From NCBI GenBank assembly GCA_025917655.1, contig CP084620.1, positions 2,046,001 to 2,110,000 of the forward strand: a stretch of 64,000 nt of DNA, given 5' to 3'. Positions 10,562 through 21,840 of the stretch are shown piece by piece (position 1 is the stretch's first letter; every line of letters begins with the position of its first letter). The position numbers and the translations under genes were made by a program. The notes under the pieces were generated by a model. That model was not told where the DNA came from. It searched no databases and was given only the letters and a program-made list of their open reading frames with translations. This stretch comes from Chlorella sorokiniana (Eukaryota > Chlorophyta > Trebouxiophyceae > Chlorellales > Chlorellaceae).

Positions 10562-11972
10562 CTAGTCCCGCACTGCAACAAGCTCGATGTCAAACATCAG
10601 CGTGCGATCAATCATTCCCTTGTTGCCCAGCACAAAGCCCAGCGCACGCTGCCCTGCAGTCATGCAAGAGCGAGGTGGCAAGGCGATCAGTCCGCTTGCG
10701 TGGTGGGCAGGCAGCCATGTTTGCGCTACACACAGGCTGCCGCCTGACGCAGCTGGATACGCAATGGCAGGGCGTCAGTGTAGGCTGCTCAAGCTGGCCA
10801 AGCATGGGCCAGCGCTGCCGGCCTCGTGGCTCACGCTGAACGTGGTGGGCTTGGGCCCCAGCTTGTTATAGTCGTTGCCAGGGTAGCCCAGCTCCTCCGG
10901 GACGATGACGCGGCGGACGCCGCCCACCCGCATGCCCGCCACGGCCTCCTCGAACCCGGGATCACGCTGTGCTCTCCCAGCCGGAAGCGGAAGAAGTCCT
11001 TCTCGTCGCCAGTGAAGGCTCCGCCCTTGGCCTGCAGGCATCGCGTAACGGCCAGGCAGTGTGTCAACAGCAGGTGGTGCGGGGGGTGAACACACGGCAG
11101 CACAGGGGTTCCTGCCAGGCTGCCCAATTTCTCATTCAACTGTCACGACAGCCCTGCAATTCCCCCAACCGAGCCGTCGCACCTTGTTGCGGGCCTCAAA
11201 AGGGCGCCCTGCATCGCGAGGCAAGCGCAGGAAGCGCCCGGTTGAGGAGGCAAAGTGAGGCAGAGGCAGCGGCGGCACAGCAACAAGGCAATCACAAGCC
11301 CAGATACTCGTTACAGCATTCAGGCAGGGCTCCTTCCAGCGTCTGAACAAGATTCCTCCCCACCCAGGCACCACCACTGCGCGCACCGTAGTACCCGATC
11401 GTCACGCCTGCCCAGTCCACCACACAAGTCTGGCCCGCCTTGGGCTGCGGGCCAGTGCCCTCCCTGATGTCGGTATACTGCAGGCCCGTCTCAGACTGCA
11501 CATAGTCGCTGTACCTGCAAGAACAAGTGGGGTCATGAGGGGCGGGTGCTGGTGTTGGACAGTGGCATGGAAGGTGACATGTACCAGGCCCGCGGTCAAC
11601 AGTGACCGGCACTGTCGGTGGCATAATGGTCGTTCTCAACCCAGCAGGCGACTCACGTCATGCGGGACTTCCCATAATCCTTGCCCTCTAAAGCTGTCAT
11701 TGGGGTGTAGCCTTGCACAACGGCCTGGACTGGGCCGGCCGACGCTGCAAGAGCTGCTAGCAGCGCAGCACCGCCGCCCAGGACGTGGCGGCGGCCCTGC
11801 GGATCCTGCGCTGCAGCGGCTTGAACGTCATCCAGCCTGCCGCAAGTTGTCGGAAGCTTTTGTGAAGCAGTTTTTTTCCGCCAGCTGCAGCATGAGCAGG
11901 GTGAAAGATGTCGCGCAAGTTCCAAGCCGCAGCGCTGCAGCTTGATGATAGACAGACGGATCGCTGTTGCAT
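10562..11972 (-). CDS. FKBP-type peptidyl-prolyl isomerase, thylakoid-lumen class
   Basis: Five exons read about 11972-11657, 11514-11387, 11208-11183, 11040-10835 and 10659-10562. The body gives GLQYTDIREGTGPQPKAGQT, then PFEARNK, FFRFRLGEHSVIPG, FEEAVAGMRVGGVRRVIVPE, ELGYPGNDYNKLGPKPTTFS and the end QRALGFVLGNKGMIDRTLMF; this is the FK506-binding isomerase fold with the long insert seen in plant lumenal FKBPs. Upstream lies GRRHVLGGGAALLAALAASA, a twin-arginine followed by a hydrophobic stretch and small residues, the shape of a Tat-dependent lumen signal. The ATG at 11972 opens a transit-like sequence (MQQRSVCLSSSCSAAAWN) but in another frame from the Tat segment; the frame also breaks at VIPG near 10955-10960, where one extra G repairs it. 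Which Arabidopsis FKBP it matches was not tested. Confidence 0.85.
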
Positions 11973-12422
11973 AATTCTCGCATTAACCTTGCGAATGCCC
12001 GCTGTGGCGAGGAGCAGGTGCCCAGCAAGCTGCACTTCTGTGAGGCCATCACGCAATGCGCAGACAAGCCACGATCGTTCTCGACTCAATCCGAGCACAG
12101 CGCTCAACAAATGTAGCAGCGCTGAGCAATCGTCCGACACCCTTTCCTACCAATGTTCCCACTCCTGCAGCACGCCTGCAGGACGCCTCTGCCGCACCAG
12201 AACATGGCTGATTTCATGCAAGTGTTGTTCCCAAGTGCGCCTCCGGGGAGCATTGTCATGACATTGCAGCAGGTTTTAACAGCAAGGCAAGCAAGAGTGA
12301 TGCACAGCAGCGGAGAGACGACCAGGCGGGCTGAGCCAGCTGCCAAGGCCAGGCTGAGGTCGGGCGCAATGAGTCCCAGAGCAAGAGCCGCAAGAAGCCG
12401 GAGGGAACCGCAGCAGGCACGC
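11973..12422. other. intergenic region between FKBP 5' end and ERD2-like 3' end
   Basis: 450 bp holding the FKBP promoter and the ERD2-like 3' untranslated region (both genes on the minus strand). I see no gene or repeat. Confidence 0.5.
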
Positions 12423-14500
12423 CTAGACGATGCCAGCAGGCAGGTGGATGACGCCGGAGCCCTCAGCGTACGACTTCAAGTACCAGTAGCAGAAGTCAGC
12501 CAGGATGAAGGTCTGCGGAGGATGACGGCACATCCCAAGCTTAGCATGCTGCCAGAGCTGCCTGCGCCGCTGCCATGTGGGTGCAAGGCCTGGCCGACCC
12601 TGCTGTCACTGTCACTGGCGCTGGCTTTCTTGAGCAAGGCCTGAAGCGGGCAACCTCACCTGCACGATCTCAGACACCAGCACCATGACGGGCCACAACC
12701 CGCTGCCCAGCGCCTGCCACAGGTACTTGTCGCCGTCCAGGATCTGCAGGGGCAGACCAGATGAGAGGGCAGTGCAGACTTGGTTGTGGCCAAGCTGCAC
12801 GCTGCCGAAGGTGGCGCATCCAGACTGTGGCGCCTGCTGTCGCTGGCGCGCTCATCTGTCACCGGAGCACCGCAAGCTCTGCCGTCGGAGGCTCCCGGGG
12901 ATGCTGCCGCCGCTGCGTGCCGTTGATGATCCAGGGCGCCCACCTGAAGGATCCAGTGTGCGCAGGAGATGAAGCGGGAGAGGCCCAACGCAAAGACGTA
13001 GTGCGCCGTGAACTTCTCCACGACCTTGGCCTTCTGCATCATGCGCAGCTGCGGCAGCACGCTGACGGCCTCCAGGTACACGCAGAAGGCCCACAGGATC
13101 TGCGGGGTGGGTGGGTGGGTGGGGTGTGGGCAGGAAGACTTGGGAGGGTGGAAGAGCAGGCCGATTCGGCGGTTCCTGCCAGGAATGCTGCCCACCAGGT
13201 GGCGGGCACGAGGCTGGCGACCTCGGCGCACGTGTGTGTTGCGCTGCCGCTGCTGCTGTTCCAGGCCATGCAATGGCGCTCCTCTCTGGCCCACCCCAGC
13301 CCCCACTGCACTGCTGCCCGCTGCTCGCCACCGCGACTGGGCTGCTGCCGGCTGCGGGGAGCCGTGCGCACCCTGAACAGGATGAAGTGGCGCGTGGAGG
13401 GGTGCGCGATGACCGCCATCAGCAGGCAGGGGGCGGCGACCAGCAGCGGGTTGGTGGAGTCCAGGTCAGCTTGGTACGACTCCTTCAGCGGCCCGCGCAG
13501 GCTGTAGATCACCCAGCCTGCAGGGCAGGTGCAGGGGGAAGGCGGAGGAGAGGAGGGCTTGGCGCAGACGGGTGGAGCCACCGTGCCAGCATTGGGTGAG
13601 GGCGGTGGCGCAGCACGCCATCAGCGCTGGCAATGCTGAGCTGCGTCTCGCGCATGCATGCGTGCGGGAGCGACTATGGGGCATGCCGGCGGCGCACCCG
13701 TGGCCACCAGGGTGAGGAAGTCGAGCAGGGTGTGGATGTCGTATTCCATCATGAAGGAGCAGAACAGGCGCACCGCCAGGAATGCCGCCGTCAGCTCCTG
13801 GGTGCGCAGAGACAGACCTGCGTGGAAGGGCAGGGCGCTCTCTTACCCTCTGTGTGCTGCTAGCCTCGCAAACTGGATGTAGCAGCCGCCCCGCATGCGT
13901 CATAGGCGGCACACAAGAGCAAGCTGCTGAAAGCCGCAGCGCTAGTGCCTACCTCCTGCGGCACGCTTCTTGATCAGCTTGAAGGCCAGTACACCAATGC
14001 CCATAAAATGCACGCTCTCCGAGAGAACGAACAGGGTGTCATGGTCCTCGACCACAAACCAGAGCAGCAGAAGAGCCTGCACGGTAGGGCTGAAAGCTGT
14101 GGAGTATGGCGGACATCTCGACTCCCCATCCATCGCTCTCGATCCCCACCCCACGCACCAGCAGGCCCGCAACAACGCCAAGGTATAGCCGCTCCTTCTG
14201 GCTGCGTGCCTTGAGCCACCTGCAGCGGTGATCGCAGGTCCACAGTTGTCGACAGCGCTCCCAGGCGCACACAACACCCGTACAGGGCACGCTGGGCCAC
14301 TTGCTCACCGAGACACTGCTAGGACGGGGTCCTTGGCGCCTTTGCTCTTCCCATATCTATCATCTCCGCGATCTTGGTTCCCGCCACCCCGTGGTAGGGC
14401 GCAGGGGCGTGCCCTGCAAAGGGAGCAGAGGGGGCGCGCCCCCAAAGCCCCCCGGCCCTCCAAAACCGCCTGGCGGCTGATAGGCGCCTTGCTGATACAT
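12423..14500 (-). CDS. ERD2-like protein (ER lumen protein-retaining receptor family)
   Basis: Eight exons: 14500-14309, 14219-14159, 14076-13953, 13817-13698, 13517-13372, 13099-12944, 12743-12660, 12512-12423. All splice sites are GT-AG. The protein reads DHDTLFVLSESVHFMGIGVL, GLSLRTQELTAAFLAVRLFC, MEYDIHTLLD, WVIYSLRGPLKESY, ILWAFCVYLEAVSVLPQLRM, KFTAHYVFALGLSRFISCAH and TFILADFCYWYLKSY, matching the seven-helix KDEL-receptor fold and specifically the longer plant ERD2-like paralogues. KDEL receptors retrieve escaped ER proteins from the Golgi; ERD2-like paralogues are less well defined. The ATG at 14500 starts a Gly/Pro-rich leader (MYQQGAYQPPGGFGG). In exon 1 the frame changes twice, near 14390 and 14338; one C and one G added at those runs give a single reading into AVSRWLKARSQKER. 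Confidence 0.93.
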
Positions 14501-14650
14501 GTTGGAATGCCGCAGCGTGCAGCGCGAAGGGTGAACAGCAGCGGCGCTGTGTCGGCAGCGTCTCGCCGTACCGCTCCCGCCATGAGCTTGGGGCCGTGTG
14601 TTCCCTCAATCGCTATGTTACAGAGCGCCAAACAAGTGCGCTAGGATTCA

Positions 14651-14806
14651 GCACCTGGACCTAGAGACTGCTGATCAAGCTGAAGACTGTAGTAGACGCT
14701 TGGACTGGACAACAGCTAGAGCTAAAATTCTGCACCTGGACCTAGAGACTGCTGACCACGCTGCACACTGTAGTAAATGCTTGGATTGGACAACAACCAT
14801 TGCTTG
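14651..14806 (+). repeat. tandem direct repeat, two 81-bp units
   Basis: Units begin at about 14651 and 14732, both with gcacctggacctagagactg, and differ at only a handful of positions. The period of 81 is a multiple of three, and on the plus strand an open frame (14598-14807) encodes two 27-residue units of the form HLDLETADxAxxCSxxLDWTT. No other copy is seen in the window. It lies between the ERD2-like promoter and the 3' end of the next minus-strand gene. I cannot say whether it is coding. Confidence 0.85.
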
Positions 14807-14873
14807 ACGTCTGCATTGGACGGTGCAAGCCTGGACCAACAGGGGAGGGGCAGCAATTCCGCTCGCTGCCTGG

Positions 14874-15811
14874 CTACCAGAGGCTCAAGTGGCTCAGGCG
14901 GCTGACGTTGCTGGCCAGCGAGGGCTGCTGCAGCAGCGTTGCCCTAGCATCCTGCTGCGGCAACAGCCTGCACCGGAAGCGGACAGCTTGCAGCATTGGC
15001 AGCAGGGCATGCCGCAGCAGCTGGGTTGCACAGCTTGCAAAGCAAGGGCCCTTGCTTGGCCTGCCCACCTGCCCAGCTCCGCAAGCACCTCCTCCACGTC
15101 ATCGGCCAGCAGCACCGGCTCGGCGGTGGCCAGCCGTGCCGCCTCCTCCTCGCTGTAGAGGGCCAGCAGCTGCCGCACCGCATCCGGCACGCGCTCCCAC
15201 TCCCCTGCTAGCAGCAGCGAGGGTCGCTGCCCCGCAACGGCTGCCACGTCTGCGGCCGGCAGCAGCGCCTTGAGCTCGATGAGGCGCGCAGCGATGAGGT
15301 CGGGGTCCGCCGCCAGTGCCGCCAGCAGCTTGGGCTGGATGCGCAGCAGGCGCGGCTGGAGGAACGGCATCAGGTACAGCAGGCGCTGCACGGCAGGGAA
15401 ACAGAGGGTGAGGCGTGGCGCACTGCGCCGGCACCCCCCCGCCAGCCAGCGCACCTGCAACCGCGTTTCAAACTCCTCGTACTCCAGCCCGCTCGCCCGC
15501 GCTGCCGCGCTGCGCACAAGACCCTGGTTGAGCTGCTCGTTGAACTGGACTGCAAGGCGGTCTTCTCTGACCACCCTGCCCATGAGCTCCCATGGGCTGC
15601 GAGACAGCTGCGATGTCTGCACTGGCGGCGGCTGCACCTGATGCTCTGCCGACCCAGTCTGCTGCTGCGATGTCCCGGACTGATCCCTGTCTGCGGGTGC
15701 TGCAGTACAGCTCGCGAACGACCGCTGACCAGCTGGGGTTTGCCGGCGCGCTCTGCGGTTCCCGCCGCTCGACAGCAACCGCCGAGAGGAGCACCTGCAG
15801 AGTTGCAACAA
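14874..15811 (-). CDS. leucine-rich helical-repeat protein, possibly mTERF-like, organelle-targeted
   Basis: The main exon reads SPWELMGRVVREDRLAVQFN, then after a small intron ending near 15386 RLLYLMPFLQPRLLRIQPKL, LIELKALLPAADVAAVAGQR, LLLAGEWERVPDAVRQLLAL and PVLLADDVEEVLAELGR. The recurring pattern of about 35 residues (leucine helices with P-x-L-L turns) resembles mTERF-type organelle nucleic-acid-binding repeats, but I could not match the motif exactly. A final exon near 15010-14874 gives ARATLLQQPSLASNVSRLSH followed by LSLW and a stop. The beginning (Leu/Cys/Ser/Arg-rich, LCRCSSRRLLSSGGNRRARR) suits a transit peptide; no ATG is in frame at 15811, so the true start is in an upstream exon or hidden by a sequence error. 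Confidence 0.5.
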
Positions 15812-16179
15812 CGTGCGGCCTTCTTTTGGGGCACAGCACCTATACTATAGCATTTCGGTGACCACAAACGCAGGGCAACTCGCGCAAACGCAGCTGACCC
15901 CCAACCCCACCTGGAAGCTGGCAGCACGCTGGAAACTTGTTCCATCATTTTGTATCTGGTGGTGGCGATTGAAGCTGATGAAAAGATTCGAGCCAAAGCC
16001 TGCAACCCATTCAGGAGAAAGTTGAGTGCTGTACTGAGCGAGTTGTCCTGCCCCTTCCTGCCAACTCAAGTTTTGGAAGCAGGGGGATTGCCCACAACGC
16101 TTGTTTGATTGATCGTTCGATTATGATTGTCTAATGAATTGAAGAGCCTCCTCGGCCAAGCACAACCGATCTGCGCACC
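15812..16179. other. intergenic region between divergent helical-repeat and ARFRP1 genes
   Basis: 368 bp, AT-richer than the exons, holding both 5' ends. Part may be an unplaced first exon of the minus-strand gene. No RNA gene or repeat is seen. Confidence 0.45.
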
Positions 16180-17048
16180 ATGTTCAGCTTGCTATCGGGC
16201 TGCTTCGAGTTTATGCTGCGCAAGGAGGAGTTGCACATCCTCATTGTAGGTCTAGACAAGGCAGGGAAGACCACGCTGCTGGAGCGGCTCAAGACCCTGT
16301 ACACAGACGTGCCTGGTTTGGAAGCAGACAAAGTCCTACCCACAGTTGGCCTCAATCTAGCGAATTTCGAGGTGGGAGCCGGCCTGGGCCGCTGGCCTCG
16401 GTATCATTGGCGGTGACGCGCGCGGCGGCTGGCTTTGCCTGGTTTCGGGCGCGCTTCCTTCCTGATGGCGGCACCCTGCCCGCAGGCACTGGGCACGCCG
16501 CTGCTGTGCTGGGACGTGGGTGGCGCTGCAGGGCTGCGGGGAATTTGGAGCAAGTACTACGGCGAGTGCCATGCGCTGGTGTTTGTGGTGGATGCCGCTG
16601 ACCGCTCGAGGCTGGAGGAGGCCAAGGCGGCCATGGACCGCGCGCTGGGTGAGCTGCGCCCCAGCTGACCAGATGACCAGGCTGCCATGCTGTTGCAAAC
16701 TGGGGCCGTCGCGGCATCTGTAGCGGCATCTGTACCCTGCGACCGCCTGCGGAGTTGAGCCTGCCACCTGGTGCCCTGGCCGTACGTCCGTGCTCCAGCC
16801 GACCGGGACCTGTACGGCGCGCCGCTCCTGGTCCTGGCCAACAAGCACGACGTGGACGGCGCGGCCTCACCCGCGGAGCTGGCCGACGTGTTTGGGCTGG
16901 GCAGGCTCAACGACGCGCGGCCGTGCAGCATCCAGGCGGTGACGGCGCGGACGGGGAGGGCGTGAAGCCGGCGGTGCAGTGGCTGGTGGAGCACGTGAAG
17001 CGCAGCCAGCGGCAGGAGCTCATACGTCGACGCATGCTCACGCAGTGA
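16180..17048 (+). CDS. ARFRP1: ARF-related small GTPase ARFRP1 (yeast Arl3 type)
   Basis: Three exons: 16180-16371, 16486-16648, 16799-17048, with GT-AG junctions. The start MFSLLSGCFEFMLRKEELHI has no Gly2, so it is not N-myristoylated; ARFRP1/Arl3 is instead N-terminally acetylated. The P-loop reads GLDKAGKTT, a long switch I insert (VPGLEADKVLPTVGLN) is typical of ARFRP1, switch II starts WDVGG, and the guanine motif is NKHD. The GTPase acts at the trans-Golgi, recruiting Arl1 and golgins. The last exon loses frame at ARTG near 16953-16956; one G added to the GGGG run gives GEGVKPAVQWLVEHVKRSQR and a stop at 17046. Length without that base would be about 13 per cent short. Confidence 0.93.
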
Positions 17049-17557
17049 CCCGGCTGCCGCCTCACCTTGCTGCCCGCTTCCTGCTCCCCTAGTTTTGGCT
17101 TGCCCGCCCTGCTGCATGGCTCTTGCTCCTTCGGTCCTGCTCGTGTTCTTGACACCGCTGGTGTTGATTCTGCTAGCTTGTTTGCCTGCTTGCCCTTGAT
17201 CAATTGCTCGACATTGACTGCTGACCAACAATGAACCTGCTTCTACTGCAAAGGCTCAACTATTCTGCTTCACATTCCATGGACAAATGATCATAATCCT
17301 ATCAGATCGACGTTTTAAGTGAATTTCACCGATGTATGGACACTCACTCAGCGAGGCATGCGCAAAGCAAGAACAGCTGGCAGTTTCAGGAATGTCTAAT
17401 CTATCAGCTCTCACTGTAGTTTGGGCATAGGGGAAGCCACGAGGTTGACGGGCCCACCACAGGCACATGTAACAAATAAGATTCGCAGTGCATGCAAGCT
17501 GACACAGGCTGCTTGCGAAGCAAAAGGAGGCTTGCGCTTTCTACTAGTCCCCAGGTC
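17049..17557. other. convergent intergenic region
   Basis: 509 bp between the 3' ends of ARFRP1 (+) and the Ala/Glu-rich gene (-). T-rich on the plus strand just after the ARFRP1 stop, as in a 3' untranslated region. No gene recognised. Confidence 0.5.
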
Positions 17558-20500
17558 CTAAGGAGCGCACAGCTGAGCGGCAGCATGCGCAACAGCCACG
17601 CCATCGGCGGCAGGAGGGCCGGCAGCAGCAGCTGCCAACGAGGCAGGCTGGCTCTCGGGCGCAACGCCACCCTCGCTGCACACGTCTTCCTCAATGCCGG
17701 CCAGCCTGTCGGCCATGTGTGCTGCATGACGCCGCAGGGTCTGGAAGGCTGCCGCCAGCCCCGCCAGCAGCAACGCGCAGAGGCGCAGCAGAGCGTGCCA
17801 CGCCTGCTGCGCCACAGAAGCACGGCTGGCACAGGCCGCCTCCTCGGCATGCCGCCGATCGAGCTCGGCCCGTTCGGCCTGCTGCGCCTGCTGTGCCTGT
17901 AACGGGGTGCGTGAGGAGGGGTATGATTGGCAGAGCACAAGAAAGCACGGAACTCACGAGTGCCTTTTGACGATCTTCCACACTTAGCCAGGCGATGGCA
18001 CACCCCAGGGACGCCAACAGACAGCCGACAGTACGCCCAGCAGGTGCCGCCCCTCACACACACACACACAAGCGACCCCCTGCAGCCCACCAGGCTCTCC
18101 AGGATGCGGTTGCTGCGCGCCAACAGCTGCTCCCTCTCCGCCAGCCGCTTCTGCTGCTGCACCGCGGCAGACCAGTCGGCGCGGGGGGGGCGGGCGTGGG
18201 CGGCCTTGAAGGAGGGGGCGCCCTGCAAGCAGTCCACGTGCTGCGCGGCAGGGAAGGTGGGGAGGGGAGGCAGGGTGGATGATCCTCGTGGAGCGGCAGC
18301 TGCCGGGCAGCTGCAGCACCATGCAGCACATCAACAGCTGGTCGGTGAGTCTTCAGACGTTGTGACCGCGCCCGCCCAGCCCAGCCCCACCTTGCTGCGC
18401 ATGGCCAGGTGGGCGGCACGCTGGGTGGCAGGCGCCGCCTGCACCTCCTGCACGCCAGCAGCAGCGCCTGCCAGGCCGCCGGGGCCCTGGCCCGCCCCCA
18501 GCTTGGACTGCGCCAGCACGGCGGCAATGCGAGCCTTGTAGGCGGCCTCGCGCTCCTGAGGGGTGGGCGCGGCGCAGGCTGGGCTTGCGGAGGCGGGGGC
18601 TGCTGCGGGAGTGGCTGCCGGGCTGGCAGCCAGCAATGCCTCCACCTCCGCCGTTCCGCGGCCTGCTGCACCGCCGCTCCTGCCACACCAGCAGGAGCCG
18701 ATGCCAGCTGGCAGGCCACCTGCGCATCGGCCGGCGCCTGAGGCAAGAAGCCAGCCACCGCGAGAGCTGCTGCCTGGGGCGTGGCCGGCGGCGGCGACGG
18801 CGGGGCCAAGACGGCCGCCAGCCTGGCAGCGTTCACGCCGGGCATGCAGGGCTCGGTCACGCGGACAATCGCAGCCGCGGGCGGTGCCAGCACGACCTGC
18901 TCCGCTGTCGCGCCAACCAGGCGCAGCATCTGCTCAGAAGCTAAGCCGCCCTGTGCTGCCTGTGCGACGGCGGCTGCCTGCTGCTCTGCAGCGTTGGCAC
19001 ACATCTCAGCCTGAGCCACAGGCTCGTCGCCATTGCCATTCCGGTCCTCCGCAGCGTGCGCAGCAGCCAGCTGGCCGCCCCCGCAGCCGCTGGCGGCCTG
19101 CACGCAAGCCTCCGCCTCGGCCTGGCTGTCGCCACCGGCCACGCCCAGCGACTCCGCCTGGTGCTCCTGCTCCAGGCAGGCGCCCCGCTGCGCCATGCCG
19201 CCATCCAGCCCTCAACGTCCTGCGGAAGCAGGACACGCCGGACAATGGGCATGAATGCAGACCGTGCAAGCAAGACGGAGAAGGCGTGCACCAGTGCCCA
19301 GCGTATCCTTGTCCAGTCAGCACAAGGTGCGGGGCCAAGTTTGCGGCAACAGTGCAGCGGGCCCCACCTGGGTAGCCTGCGCCACAGTCCGCCCGGCCGC
19401 ACGGCCTCGCCGTTTGGCTGCAGCCCAGACGGCTCCGCTGGCTCAGCTGCACTGTGCTGCTCCGCCTCAGCCGCCGCCGACGTAGCAGCAGCGTCTTCCG
19501 CCAGCTCCTCCAATGCGGCAGCAGCGGCAGTCTCTGCCGCCCCCAGCACGTCAGCAGCAGCGGCATCTTCCGCCGCCTCCAGATCGGCAGCAGCGGCGTC
19601 TTCCATGTGCTGCTCCTGCAGCTCATCTGCGGCTGCAGCAGCAGCAGGGCGCTCCCGGCCTCAAGCTCTTCAGCCTGCTCAGCCGCCGCCTCAGAAGCCT
19701 CGCAGCGCGCAGGCCACTCCTGCTCAGCCTGCTCAGCGACAGCCTCGGCAGCGGCAGGCTCTTCGGGTTGTTGCCCCGCTGCTGCCGCCTCAACCTCCTC
19801 CGCCTCTGCTGCTGCTGCTGCTGTCGCACCTTGGTCCGCTGCCTTGAGTGCAGGCCAGCTGCTGCCGCTGCCCTTTCCGACAGCTCCAAGCGCAGCCGCT
19901 GATGCCGGCTCCGTGGCTGACGCTGGCTCCTCCACCTCTGCCGCCAGGTTGGGCTGGACCCCACCGAACTGCTCAGCCTCTTCCTCTTCCCCTTCCTCTG
20001 CTGCCGCCGCTGCCTCCGCCACCTCCACCGCAATGTTGGCCAGCCTGACGGCGGCGGCAGCCAGCTCCACCGCTGTTGCGGTCTCGGCACTCGTCGCCAC
20101 GCTGCCGGGCAGGGCGGCGGCGCCACAGGCCAAGCCCCAGCTGCCCACTGCCAGCTGGCGGCCCCTTCCCGTCACACCCCTGGACTGCCCGCTGCCAGCC
20201 ACCAACTGCCGGCCGGCCGAGGGCGGAGCCACTGGCTGCGCAAGGCCGCCAGCAGGTGGCCAGGTGGGCGTCACTCCCTTGCGCAGCATGGCAGCCTCCT
20301 CCTCTTCCTGCTCAGGTGGCTGCAGGCCGTGCTCAGCCTCCTCAACCAGCGAGCGCTGCGTGTCCGCCACAACAGCCGCCTCACGTTCACCAACCAGCCC
20401 AGCTGCTTGTGCAGCAGCAGGGCTAGCCACGGCGGACGCAGGGGGCGTGCCGCATCCGCATCTGCGGCGGCCTGCTTCATGGCCTCGGCGGCGCTGAGGG

Positions 20501-21287
20501 TCAGCCGCTCCATGATGTGGGCACCCGTGATGAGGGTGCCCAGCGCCAGGAGGCCGCCCGCACAGCCCCCGCCTTCAGCTGCAGCCGCGTGCCGGCCAGG
20601 GAGCCAGCCAGCGGCTGCAGGGACCTCTCCGCCGCGGACGCTGAAGGCCTTGGGGCGCCACCCGCCGTCCCCACACCTGCAGGGGCTGCGCCCCGCTGGC
20701 CGAGTCCAGCGCCGCCGCGAGAGCGCTCGTGTAGGCGCCGCCCGCCTGCTTCAGGCCGTGGGCGGTGCCGCCAGCCAGGGAGGCCATGATGCCCAGGCTC
20801 ATGGCTGTCAGGAACAACTCCTGCACCTCAGCCGTCACGGCCGCGGCAGCAGCAGCAGCGCCGCCCAGCGCTGCGGCAGGTGGCGGGGCCCGCCGCCGCT
20901 GGAAGGGCAGCCCGGCGCGCAGGGCGTGGAGGCGCGCAGCGAGCTGGGGCTTCCGCCAACAGGAGGTGCTGCCGATATGATAAGCACAGAGAAGGAGTTG
21001 ATGGCAGGCCTTAATCCTCAAGTTTACAGGGAGGGAAGCATACTTGTTCAGGCTGCCGGCGACGGACGGCAATGGAGCCAGTTCGATGCCGCGCATGATG
21101 GCCACGAGGCCATAACATCTGCGCTTACCATGTTGGCCTCGACGCCGCCAACGAACTCGCAGGGAAACTCGCGGGCATTTGAATAAGTGTCTCCTCCTGC
21201 CGCAGGTGTCAGCAGCTTGATATTCAACGTTGTTGCACCGGTCTTCGGCTGCTTCAAACACACGAATGCGAGGAGGGAAACGAGCAT
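17558..21287 (-). CDS. large Ala/Glu-rich protein with C-terminal membrane segments, unknown
   Basis: Family not recognised. I join this as one gene because the minus-strand codons are coherent through the whole stretch. The ATG at 21287 gives MLVSLLAFVCLKQPKTGATT and an exon ending at gtaagc near 21137. A later exon has a hydrophobic stretch (LFLTAMSLGIMASLAGG). The middle (about 20450-19400) is acidic and alanine-rich, with decapeptide-like repeats (EDAAAADLEAAEDAAAADVL). A segment near 18640-18350 reads PQEREAAYKARIAAVLAQSK. The C-terminal exons give a coiled coil (QQQKRLAEREQLLARSNRIL), a hydrophobic GCAIAWLSV, AQQAQQAERAELDRRHAEEA, then HALLRLCALLLAGLAAAF and TAG at 17558-17560. Frame changes near 19600 and 19200 are unexplained. 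It could be two adjacent genes; the exon list is incomplete. Confidence 0.4.
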
Positions 21288-21840
21288 ATGTCAAACAGGC
21301 GTGACACGCTGCCGCTGAGAGCGCGCCATGTCAGCGAGGCGGCGCTGCATGGGTCGTCGGCAGCTGATGAGAAGTACCTTGATTCAGTGAACGTTGTTTA
21401 AGAGGTAGCCGGTGCTGTATTCTAGACAAACGTGCTTATGGTGATATTCTGTGGACTCTGCCGATTAAGACTGCATCATATGGTGAAGCCGCAGCCATGT
21501 TTGCGGTGCTGTGTTTGCATGCCAACTGGGCAGTTTCCGCCAACTGGGTGAACTCGCCTCTGGCTGCCCCCAATCCTGCGGCGCTTGGTGTAGCGCTTCA
21601 ATAGCCCGAACACTTCAATGACTGCATCCTGAAGGTGGGAGACCAGGTAGAGAGTTCCCCCTCCCCAGCGCCCCTGCTCGCAAAGTGTCGGAAACGGGTA
21701 ATCAAGCTGTGGCAGGCTCACTGAGGCCCAGAAGTTCAACAATGTGAACGGTGCTGGCATGCACTCAAGTCGCCTTGTTCCTTTCCTGCTCCCAATGCAG
21801 AGCTGCAGCAGTTCAAGATAAACTCCCTGGACGAGAGTCA
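21288..21840. other. intergenic region between divergent Ala/Glu-rich and Raf-like kinase genes
   Basis: 553 bp with markedly lower GC than the flanks (for example 21360-21500). It must contain both promoters and possibly a 5' untranslated exon. No repeat or RNA gene seen. Confidence 0.45.

Noticed and set aside
14874-15811. Firm call as mTERF
   Set aside because: Repeat rhythm is suggestive but the canonical mTERF motif could not be matched residue by residue, so only a tentative label is given.
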